The position numbers and the translations under genes are program-made. Of a stretch of 64,000 bases of DNA, positions 35,122-45,204 are shown in pieces. Source of the DNA: Aspidapion aeneum (taxonomy: Eukaryota; Arthropoda; Insecta; Coleoptera; Brentidae). The stretch's first letter is position 1, and every line of letters starts with the position of its first letter. The notes below the pieces were generated by a model. The model searched no databases, was not told the origin of the DNA, and saw nothing but the letters and a program-made list of their open reading frames with translations. The stretch lies in assembly GCA_963576565.1 (NCBI GenBank), contig OY755047.1:2232001-2296000 (forward strand), written 5' to 3'.

Positions 35122-35360
35122 GTATCCTTCCTGTACTCACATATGGAGCCCAGACCTGACACTTCAAAATCAAACATGGATAAGGTAACAAAAGACCAAA
35201 AATCAATGGAAAGACAAATGTTACATGTAAAGCTAACAGATAGAAAAAGAGATGAATGGATAAGAAACAAAACAAAAATAAGGGATGGTAGAGGAGGGTT
35301 TGTAAAATTAAAATGGAAATTTGCCGGTCATAATATCAGACAGAAAGACGAGTGAGTTTT

Positions 35361-36157
35361 AAATACAGGATTATTCAGATTGGGAGTATTTCAGTAGGAC
35401 TTCAAGAGGAAATAGAAAAAACTTAACTCCGGTGATAACGCTGAAATTTCAAGAGAAATTAAAATAAGTGTTCTAAGTATGCAATTAGTAATTAAGAATT
35501 TCTATGATGATATCCAACCGAAAATAGCACAAGAAATTTAAAGAAAAATAACGGAAATGATCCTATTTATTATAGACAATGGAAAGAGTGTCTATAATGC
35601 ATTATAGCTTGGATTATAATGTATTAAATCAATGGTTATGGAAAGAAGACAGACTTAGAATAAAAAGCATTTTATACTTTACCTTCTTTAAACATTAATG
35701 TACGACTATGCCAACCTGGTATCCCATTACCAAACAGCAGAAAAGGTAAAGAATCGCAGGTTTTTTTGCAACTCCTGAATCGATTTATTTAACTGATTTA
35801 TTCTGAAGGGCGATCAACACCAAGCTTCCAAAATAAATTGTGTATTTTTAGAACCACTTATTTTCATTCATTCAATAAAAAAATATATCACAATTTAGTG
35901 GTTCGGAAAAAACTGTCATTAGTATCAATGGATTTTGACCAAAATGTAATCAGTAAAATCTTATTAAAATTGATTAAGCGACTCCGGAGCTATCATAGGC
36001 CAGACAAACATACAGACACATAGACACATGGACAGACGTCACGACAAATATATGTCGAAATAAATTCAAATAGCATATTTTCGGCGTTATCAAAATTTTT
36101 TTCTCATCGAAAATAATACCTTCTCTAGCCATTGTTGTGCAGGCTGCAGAGCTGTTG
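35361..36157. other. AT-rich spacer
   Basis: No gene recognised. Short ACAGACACATAGACACATGG run near 36011. Confidence 0.4.
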
Positions 36158-36419
36158 TGCGTAAGTGCTGCAGAGCTGCAGAACCCCCAAAATTTTAACA
36201 TTATTTGACTATTTTTCAGCCGCTGCTATTTTTCTAATATAATTATTTTATTTCTAAAATTATTGGAATAGCAGTATATTTTCGGTCCGGTGTTTGTATA
36301 GTAGGCCTTCAAATCGCGTACGTGTGTTGAGTATGACGCCGCGCACCGTCGCCGAAGGCCAAGGACTGTACACAGAGAACAGGATGGTCCACTTCGCGAA
36401 ATCTGTCAGACGGTTTTTA

Positions 36420-38560
36420 ATACGTCACAAAATACTCAACGACATAACCTCACTTTTTCGTAAAATATAAAGAAAAACTAATTTTAAAACGTTTTTTTTT
36501 TTAAACCATGTCTCGCTGTAATGTAGAAAGATAATAATAATATACAATTTTATGTAAAAATATCCTAGGTGTATCTTCTGCAGAAAATAGTTTACAGAAC
36601 CCCTCAATCATCAATAAAATCAAATAAATTTTTTCATTGTCATTCATCAGCATTTGCTTAAAAAAACATGTTAATATTTGGAATATCATCTAGAATATTT
36701 TGTGAATAGTATTTTACTCCCCATTAGAATACCTAAGCCTAGAATGAGGGGTGATCAGCTGCCCATAGTAGGTGTACAAAATTCATTTACAGGACTGTGC
36801 AGGACACTATATTGCCTGGCTTTTTGCTGTCTTAATCACTACATTATTCTACTTATCAATTTCTATTAGCAAATCTTCTTAAGCTTTTATGGTTTTTAAG
36901 AAGCAAATAACTTACCATTATCAGAAAGTAGCATTTGTATATTATTTTTCATGTTTTTTTAATCAAAACTAGGAAAATTTTATAGGTAGATAGCGGCATT
37001 CTAGCCTAAGCAGTATACATGCACCCTGCAATCCACTACAGGACCAAAAATTTGTTGCTAATTCCTGTAGAACAATGCATACATTTCATTCCACTTATCA
37101 CCTAGTAGTACCACCTAAAGTGAGGGGCTCATCAATATGTAAGGACCTATACAAATCTCGACACTTTTAATGACCACTCAGGACTGATAAGAATCAGGAC
37201 CTGGCACAACCTTTAAGGACTAACAGGGTCAACAAAAATATGGTTTATTAAGTCCCTGTACAAAGTTTTTGCTATTGATCAGCAACAGGCCCAGAGGTAT
37301 TTTTTGCACTTAAGAAATATTCACTTTCTGTCAGTAGCGGCTTGTGGTAGAACATGGCACATCAGTTGAATAGAAAAAACCAAAGACCATAAACTGACTG
37401 TCTTTGGTAAAAACGAGATATTGTTGGCAAAAATGTTCAGTTATCATGTCATTTGTACAGTATGAAACCTCATTCCACATGACATGATAAATTAAATGTT
37501 TTGTCAATACATTATACAGTTTTTTCTTTCAACTGATGTAGAGTGTTCTACAACATTGCTATGTTTAAAAGGTAATAACATGTGTACCTACTGAGGTGTG
37601 TATATTGCTCAACTTCACCTAACTAGCAGCAGTACTAGCTTTTTGTCCCTTATTATTTTAGTAATTAAAATCTCACTTTTTGTCCTGTTGAAGCAATTTG
37701 TAGTTATCAGTATTTTAACCTATTGCTTCATCTAAATGTTACATATAGGTTTGATTTTATGAGGTATATGTTAGTGCCCCCAAAGATATCATCTCAGGAT
37801 ACATGTTTACATATTTAAAGATAAAAAATAAAATGATTAAATAAAAGTTATTTTCCTATTTTAATTTCGACCAAATTTATTATATTTATTGATTTATAAT
37901 ACTAGAAATTATCTAAGTAGATAAAGTCTTTAGGCATCTGTATACATTTTTAGAATTTTTTTGTTATATCACTCATAATAGCAAAAAAATAACAAACCTG
38001 TATACAATATTAAGAGCGGTTATTGATTAGAAGCAATAAGGAATTTGTTACCATAAACATCAGGATAACAAATCTTGAATTTGATAAATGAAATGTAAGA
38101 AGAATGAACCATGGGGGCAAAAAATCTAGGACATGTAGGTATTTTACCTTTCTAAGAAATGTCCTAGTATTTTTTACTCAACTGCAAGACCTTTTTACTT
38201 CTCAGCATCATTTTGTTTTTATTAAATGACATTAGCTTCTAAAGAATTGAAAAAAATATAATAATATATTACATTTTAATAATATATATAAAAAATATAA
38301 ATATATCTTTAAAAAAACTGTGCTAAAGCAAAATCTCCATTGTGCAAAAACTAAAATTGATAAAATTGACAAAACAAAAACTTAGAACATTATAAATAAA
38401 TTATTGGGGAGGCAAAGAAAACAACTAAATTAAACTTAGAATAGATTCTGAAACTATTAAAGACACACACTAACAGTCGCAAACCAACTGAATACTCATT
38501 TTCGTACAATAGCAGACTCCGATACAAAAAATTCAACAATAACTCTATCAATTTGCACAA
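36420..38560. other. Non-coding part of the TIR element
   Basis: Over 2 kb without a recognisable ORF. GGGGTGATCAGCTGCCCA near 36748 is shared with the small MITE at 39063. A possible poly(A) signal for the minus-strand gene lies near 38219 (AATAAA on the minus strand). Confidence 0.45.
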
Positions 38561-38572
38561 AACAAAAAAAAA

Positions 38573-39975
38573 TCAGACTTTAACTAAGTAGTTTTCTTTT
38601 GTACCAACATCAACCAGCAAATGTTCCTTGATTTCGATGCTTGTACCTGCAGTTGGCTCTTCAGGATCAACTTCTATTGGTTTCACTGATAGGTTTTGAC
38701 TTGGCACAGATGTATTCCTTAGTATTGTTTTGGAAGTACATAAGCCTGTAATAAAAAAACATATATAAGGAACTTTTTTAAAAAAAGGTAGTTTCTACAG
38801 TGTAAATTTTGTACTCTAGTACATATGGAATTCACAAAAAAACATGAGGTTTTAGAAATTGTCCAAGTATTATTTTGTTAAGACATTTTTGTCAAAATTA
38901 GAGTAGGTGTCCCAAATTAAGTTGGCACTATTGATAACTTCACTATTATTGGAGTCAAATTAGTACAAAACAGAAAAACAATTAAATTGCACATTTACAG
39001 AAAAAAAAATTAAAAAGTATGTTTAATGTCTAATTTTTGTGGTTGTAGAGGTTTCTTCATAGACAAGGGGTGATCAGCTGCCCACAGTAGGTCGACAGGA
39101 CTCCATAGGACACTACAGGATCAAGAATTAATTAAAGTCCTGTAGGATGGTGAACAAATTTGGTTCAGCTGATCACGCCTTGTTCATAGATGAACACACA
39201 GGCCTAAATAAATTCACATGCTGCTTAGTGTTACATTAAGTAATCTCTGGGGGCAGGGGAGGGTTACCTTTGTGTCATAGTCTTGGCCATAGGTGGTTAC
39301 ACTTTTGTGACATTTTTAACCTATTTCTTTATCAAAAAATCTGAAAAATGGTATGTTGTTGAGTTGTTTTTATGAGAACATTTTTTTTGTCAACATAAGG
39401 TATGTATGTATTCGAAAGTGGTGGCAGGCCCTTCTGGACCTCCATGCACTGTGACCACATATGGATCTATTGTGCCCACATACCTACATACTGAGTTTGA
39501 CTAAAGTGGCATATTTTTTTTTCCACCCAGCACTTAAAAAACTCTGCAGATTACAACTAAATGATTTAGGCTTAACACAACATAAGGTATACCTACACAA
39601 CATATTTAATTTTTAATATATTTGTGGTTAGGAAATATGCTTGGAAATAGGCTCGGAAATAGGTATGTTTATGTCAAAGTCACAAAAGTGTAACTGCCTA
39701 TGGCAAGGAATATACACTGAATGATTTTTTTATATTTTTCTTGAAAATGCGTTACGACAGGAGAAAGGCGGCAAAAGATCCTGAATTTTAACCTTACATA
39801 ATTAAAGAATGTGGCCCTAAATAGATTTAAAAAAATGTTAAAAATGATATTTACCTAGCAATTTATCTTGAAAACGAATTTCGAAACTGTTCTGTAGAAA
39901 TGCTTTCGTGGGATCCATATTGTCTTTTCCACAACGCCTTAGCCACTCTTGCAAAATAGTCTTGGGAACAGTCAT
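38573..39975 (-). CDS. Two-exon gene, unknown 97-residue protein
   Basis: I do not recognise the product. Exon 1 is 39975-39855 (ATG after TTTCCACCTTCCA); it opens MTVPKTILQEWLRRCGKDNM and ends FEIRFQDKLL plus one base. Donor G|GTAAATATC. The intron is 1109 bp (39854-38746). Acceptor TTTTTTATTACAG. Exon 2 is 38745-38573; it has LCTSKTILRNTSVPSQNL, VDPEEPTAGT, and the C-terminus KENYLVKV before TGA. The split codon rejoins as Gly and the frame stays open across the junction: 121 + 173 nt = 97 codons plus stop. The acidic PEEPTAGT stretch suggests a disordered linker; there is no signal peptide, membrane segment or nuclease motif. The gene lies wholly inside the TIR element, with a MITE in its intron. 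It could be a captured host gene or an accessory gene of the element. Confidence 0.7.
39063..39183. mobile_element. Small MITE in the intron
   Basis: 121 bp with 18-bp ends ACAAGGGGTGATCAGCTG and its near-complement. Related sequence at 36745. No clear target duplication. Confidence 0.6.
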
Positions 39976-40632
39976 TGGAAGGTGGAAATTTAAAAAAACT
40001 CATAAACGTAGAACTTCTAAGTTCGAATAGTTGGATTTACATCCAGAAACCGCACAGGATGCTCCTGGGATTTTGCGATTCCGAAAATTGTTTAAAATAT
40101 CGAAAATAACAATACAAAACCAAGATTCCACAAATTTTTTCCCTTAAAATAAATAAAAATGCGAAATGCACGGAAAAATTAACCTCACTTTGGATTCGCG
40201 AAAAAAATCAATAAGTTCGGTTATCTTTTTTCATTTAATCTGAATAGAAAAGGAAAGACCACCCTATCAAACAGATCAAGGGTCTTTTGAGAAGGATGAG
40301 TAGGTTCATAGAAGGATGGCTCGACACCTTGAGGATTTTGTGACGTAGCGAAATTTGGAATATATGGGGCTTATGGAAGTGGACCGTCCTGTTCTCTGTG
40401 TACAGTCCTTGGCCGAAGGCCTCATTTCACAGTCGGTCAAATGAAGTTATTGGCATTGTGGCGCTGCTAAATTGCAACACAACGTAGCTGGGCGGCTAAC
40501 GAGATCTGTGCTCGGCTAGGAACCCCTTCCTTCGCCCCGCACCGCACTTGCTCATGGGTTTAGATAGCGAAATCTAAGCAAAAATAGAGCTGCAAAACTT
40601 GCAGTTCCAGTACAATTCCTGGCGGGCGGGCT

Positions 40633-40998
40633 GCGTACTTGTAAACGACGTCCATGGTTGAGATTCGGTTGTAGCCCGAACGCTTCCGTAACCGTGTCAA
40701 TGAAGCCCTATTCTACATTGACACGGTTCGGTTACGTTGGCGATCGATTGACAACGGTTAGGTTTCACATTCTCTAGGATCCCGGGAAAGAGGTCAGGAG
40801 AGTATGTTTTAAAAAAATATATATATGTTAGAAATTTACGAATTCTTTCTCAAGAAAGATTGTTCCAGACTGATTTTTAACGAACATTTTTGCGATCACG
40901 GGTGTTAGTTACCCAAGCGATTTACCATATCGTCTGCTATTTACCAGAGATGTTCGGGCGAAAGCCGACTGGCGATCCTGGGTGTTGTATACAAATAT
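40633..40998. mobile_element. 366-bp insertion with 11-bp duplication
   Basis: Flanked by GCGGGCGGGCT (40622-40632, 40999-41009), present once in copy 1. Contains a hairpin (CCGTGTCAATG/CATTGACACGG, 40691-40727). A block around TCACATTCTCTAGGATCCCG resembles the foldback arms at 55731-56408. Confidence 0.7.
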
Positions 40999-41223
40999 GC
41001 GGGCGGGCTCAGCGTTGCGTGTTTGCGGGCGCATTTATTCTTTCTTCAGTTAAATCTTTTGTAAAAACGCTATTTTTTCCTAGGCATTGTAATTTTTGCC
41101 AAACCAAACTTGGCAATTTTTTACTTTTTATAATAGACACGTGATCTGGAGACTGTAAAAAAATAGCATTTTTTATACCCTATCGGCAGAACTCACAAAC
41201 TTTACTGCCACGAGCCGCCACTG

Positions 41224-42794
41224 TGCGGGCTAGGAAGGTAAAAATTCAGTTTTAACAATTTTCCCTTAAATCACGTCCTTAACGAAACAAATCTCTACCA
41301 AAGCCTGTCCGTCTTGGAGAAACCGCCAAAACTCTAGACAGAATTTGAGGTCAGTTTGTGGAATCACGAAGTTGCCCCGCAAATTTCTCTTTACGTCAAG
41401 TTTAGAAAGTCCAGACTATTACAAAATCTTAGGGCAAGAGGGGGGAGGGGGTGGGAGTATACAGTGTGGAAGTAAAGAGAATGCCCTTTTCCCTCCTTTC
41501 AAATTTTGAATGGTTTTTATACGGAAATTATAAAAAATGGAATAGGGGGAAGTGTTCTTAAAATGGGATAGTAAGGTAAAATGGAATACCAGCTCTTCTG
41601 ACCAAACTAAAGGTGGCAACGTTGCGCGGTATACCTAGATTTGTTCACTGGGATCGACATAGGCCGCCGTTTTTTTTTAAATCAGTCATTAGATGGTTAC
41701 AATCTCGTGCAGTAATTTTTTTTTAAATTTTGTGTGTCCCGCTTGTAAATTTTTATTTAAATGCTGTAAGAATTGACTACTGAATAAGGTAAGATCTTTG
41801 AGTAATAATATATATGTTATTACTCCGAGGGTAAGATATTATATTCTGCTATTAATATTTGTAAAGTTTATAGTCTTGGCTACCATCAAACAGACTGTTT
41901 TTGGCTAAATGAGAAACAATTAAAAAGTAGGATTAGTTTAAATATTTTATATGAGATTGACGTAAAATGGAAAATTGCTGAAATAGCTAAAACGGGATAT
42001 CCCGTTTTACCTCAATTAAATGACCGATGAAAACTAATTAATTTTGTGTTTTTTTAGATGTCGCCTTTAAACGACCGATTTTTTGTTTTCGTTAAGTCTC
42101 TGTGTATTTTTTTATAAAAAGCATTATTGGAATTATTTTACTGGCTGTTATTAGCTTATTATTTAACCAAGAAATAATTTGTTTTAGTTATACCTATCTT
42201 TGTGCCATATCAAAAATAAAGAGTATATTATTGTTAAGATTCCTAAATGATTTGTTTAAACAAATTATCTCTCTTTTTAATTTTATCTTTGTGTCGATTT
42301 TTTATATTTTTGTATTAAACTAGTTTTTTTGTATTTAATAGTATTTCCCGTATTTCCTGCACAATTAGGGTAAAATGGGAAACTGTAGTGGTCTAGATTT
42401 TTTAAAATAACAAATTATTTTAAATATCTAAAGTACTACAAGTAAACTATAACAAAGAAAAAGGAATATTTCATCAACAGCATAATGTTTTAAACCAATA
42501 ACTTTTTTTTGTATACATTTTTACAGCTTAGGTATCCTATTTTAAGTACACTTCCCCTATATAAAAAAAATTGTATTTTTAAATGTTCTTCAAATAGAAG
42601 AAAACCCTTCATCCATTTATTATAGGTATAACATAAATAAAAGTGAAGAGAAGTGAAGAAAATTTCTTACCGTTTGCAAAAAGAAGTTGAAGTCTATATT
42701 GAATGCCATTATTAGTTTTTTGTCCGTCAGCCTCCTAAAAAAAAATTAAAATAAATATATACGTTTAAATATCAATCTAGCAATTCATAGTTTA
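41224..42794. other. Spacer with recurring AAAATGGGATA words and a 22-bp palindrome
   Basis: No gene recognised. Words such as AAAATGGAATA and AAAATGGGAAA recur at 41530-42380, and a perfect 22-bp palindrome TAAAACGGGAT-ATCCCGTTTTA is at 41988-42009. Low-complexity G-rich tract at 41434-41456. Confidence 0.45.
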
Positions 42795-44097
42795 AATGTA
42801 CAATGGGTTATGAGGGGATTATAGATTTGATCGATGCAGGAGAGTGTCCTGTTGGGATCTTTTGTGATCTTAGCAGGGCATTTGATTGTGTTGATCATGA
42901 TAAATTTCTCACAATAGTAAGAAAATATGGCATTATTGATAGGTCTTTTGACTGGACAAAATCTTTTTTAACAGAAAGACAACAATATGTAAAGTAATAT
43001 TAGAAACTTTACATCAAATAAGTTAAGTATTTTAACAGGAGTACCACAAGGTTCAATTCTGGGCCCCATATTTTTTATATTATTTATTAATCAGTTTGAA
43101 AACATAGATCCCGAAACTCTGTTTGCGACTTTCGCTGATGACCTTTCATCGGCTACTTCAGATGAGTCTGATACAGTTCTTGAAGAAAAATGCAGTAATC
43201 TGGTTCAAAATATTAACAGTTGGTTCTCCGATCATTCTCTCTACTTAAATCCCTCCAAAACAACGCTTATGCGATTTCTTCATGCACAAAAAAATATAAC
43301 TGACTTGGAAATTAAATTGAACGATGAGATAATCTCTTTTGCTGACACTAATAAATTTCTTGGCCTATACATCGATAAAAACTTAAACTGGAAAACACAT
43401 TGTGAATATCTAATACCAAAAGTAAACTCTCAAAGTTATGTGTTGAGACAGTTAAAAAATGTTTTAACAAAACAACAACTAACTCAGGTTTATTTCGCAA
43501 ATGTTGACTCAAGGCTAAGATATGGTATCTGTTTCTGGGGTTGGTCAACTCACTTTGAGGATGTTTTCATTGCACAAAAACGGTGTATACGTTCAATTGC
43601 GGGGATACCAACGACGCAGAGTTGTAAAGAATATTTTAAAGATTTTAATATTTTAACTGTACCGTCTTTGTTTGTTTATGAAATTTGTTTGTATGTTTTT
43701 ATTAATTATGATAAATTTACAAGAAACTGTGATATACATAATTTGCAAACTAGACATAGCTATGACTTACGTACACATATTTGTAAGTCTAAGTTGGCAT
43801 ACCGTGCCCCTCATAATATAGGCCCTCTCCATTTTAATAATTTACCATATAATATTAAGATCTGTAAATCACTAAATCAATTTAAATGTAAATTAAAAAG
43901 CTTTTTATTAGAAAAATGTTTGTATCGTGTAGATGAATTTTATAAAATTTTAATATAGGGCGAATAGACTGATAAGTAAAAGAAAAATATTATTTTGCGC
44001 TTCTCTATTTAGGTTAGTATAAGTATGACTATTCCTATACGATTGTATGATTGTCTTATGGAAATAAACGATTTGTATTGTATTGTATTGTATTGTA
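42795..44097 (+). pseudogene. CR1-like LINE, reverse transcriptase, one frameshift
   Basis: Codons 42803-42997 have motif A as FCDLSRAFDCVDHDKF. A single-base shift after QQYVK leads into a frame open from about 42993 to 43958. It has ILTGVPQGSILGPIFF (motif B), LFATFADDLSSA (motif C, both catalytic Asp present), and LNPSKTTLM. It then has the C-terminal connection NKFLGLYIDKNLNWKTHCEY, RLRYGICFWGW and NNLPYNIKICKSLNQFKCKL, ending KCLYRVDEFYKILI. The endonuclease and early palm are missing (5' truncation). The element ends in a (TTGTA)n tail (44070-44097), as LINEs of the CR1/Jockey group often do. Probably CR1 clade or a relative. Confidence 0.88.
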
Positions 44098-44150
44098 TAA
44101 CAATGTCAAATGCCTTGGAGAAGTCGATAAATAATATATGCCTATGGTGA
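44098..44150 (-). pseudogene. Reverse-transcriptase motif A crumb
   Basis: Minus strand reads HILFIDFSKAFDIV, the motif A box with its catalytic Asp. Nothing before or after is recognisable. Confidence 0.5.
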
Positions 44151-44179
44151 TAATTGAAAATTTTGTTTAAGAAACTCTG

Positions 44180-44690
44180 TCACTTTAAAAAATGAATTAT
44201 TTTCTTCGATCCATCTTTGTACATAGGCCTTTCCTAATATCATCCACTCTTCTTTGCCTGTCACTGTGTTCATCCATCTAAATCCCGCATGTTTCTTCAA
44301 ATCGTCTGCCCATTTCATTTGGGGTCTTCTCCTACTTCTTTTATTTTCCCAAGGTTTCCAGTTTACAATAGATTTTGTGCCGTTGATCGTCTTTCTGACA
44401 ATTTTAATTTTGTTACTTCTCCTCTGGCATCCCTTACTTTTATGTTGTTTCTTATCAATTTATTCTTTTTTCTATATGTTAGCTTTACATATAACATTTG
44501 TCTTTCCATTGATCTTTGGGCTTTTGTTACCTGATCGATGTTTAAAGAAGTGTCTAGGTCTGGGATCTATAAGTGAGTACAGGAAGGATATATTGGTTAT
44601 ACACTTTCATTCTGAGGTACTGAGGATATTTTTTTAATTTACCGAATGCTACCCAGACCAATATTACTCGGCTCTTGATTTCAACTGTTT
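44180..44690 (-). pseudogene. LINE-B copy 3, 3' end
   Basis: Minus strand, in several frames: a remnant of the VRLTWAAFGKLSN region (44641-44690), then QYILPVLTYRSQ, SMERQMLYVKLTYRK, and the C-terminal PWENKR...RRRP, WMNTV and VQRWIEE segments typical of this LINE. Stops and shifts throughout; the reverse-transcriptase core is absent. Confidence 0.75.
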
Positions 44691-45204
44691 GAAAAAAAAA
44701 GAAAAAAAATGAAGACAAAAGTGCTCAAAAGATAACCAAGAAAGTTAAAATGAGTAAATATAATTGATATTAGATTGTGCATCTATAAGAACCATGAAAA
44801 ATAAAACACATAAAATAAAAGGCATGAAAAAACAGGAATAACATCTAAAAATAAAAGAAATGAAAAATTTGTTAGCTACAAGCCAAAACTCCGGAGAGAT
44901 AAATGACTCTAATTTCCCAACTTTGTTAGAGTTGTTCAACCGTCGTGTAAACTTCAGTAAAACGCCAAAACTTCAGGACTTTTTTTCCCCGCAACTAACT
45001 GGTTCTTCTAAGTAGGAGCTATATTGTAGGTCTTCTTAAACTAAAGGCACACAATTTTGAACGATGTATTGAAGTTTGGTGCAGGATTTGATGGTAGTCA
45101 AGATTTTCAAAAACATAAATCGAAAATATTTAAGTATGATGAATTTTTTTAAAAATTAAATTGTAAACATATTGAGTTGTTTCTTTTTTAAAAAAAATTC
45201 AAAC
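44691..45204. other. Spacer
   Basis: AT-rich, no feature recognised. Confidence 0.35.

Larger units (their letters stand above)
33325..35360 (+). pseudogene. LINE-B copy 2, split by a CCCAAC element
   Basis: LINE-B runs from 33325 (IYSEATTSIKIHEGTN) through GVRKGDTMSPKIFNQALEDV and the active site, where YADD has become YADY, so the second catalytic Asp is lost. It continues through TKTTIITNTDEDITIRLSQE to a large TA expansion at 33743. The sequence stops at CTAATGT (33915). It resumes after the insertion at 35124 with TATCCTTCCTGTACTCAC and MERQMLHVKLTDRKRDEWIR, and fades at AGHNIRQKDE. The join matches the uninterrupted copy at 45718. Confidence 0.9.
36360..40410 (-). mobile_element. 4.05-kb TIR element carrying a spliced gene
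   Basis: Ends begin CAAGGACTGTACACAGAGAA at the left and, on the complement, at the right. Similarity resumes further in (TACGTCACAAAAT), so the TIR is about 90 bp with a diverged middle. A 9-bp duplication GCCGAAGGC lies on both sides (36351-36359, 40411-40419). The unoccupied sequence in repeat copy 1 (6692-6701, complement) has this 9-mer once. Nine base pairs is typical of Mutator-like elements; 8 bp plus one chance base (P or hAT type) cannot be excluded. Inside I find no transposase, but a two-exon gene (38573-39975, minus) and a small MITE. Confidence 0.85.
36158..41223 (-). mobile_element. Dispersed GC-rich repeat, copy 2, twice interrupted
   Basis: Reverse-orientation copy of the repeat at 6340-6902. 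The outer end is CGAGCCGCCACTG (41223). It is split by the 4051-bp TIR element at 36360-40410 and by a 366-bp insertion at 40633-40998. Copy 1 serves as the unoccupied reference for both. Confidence 0.85.
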
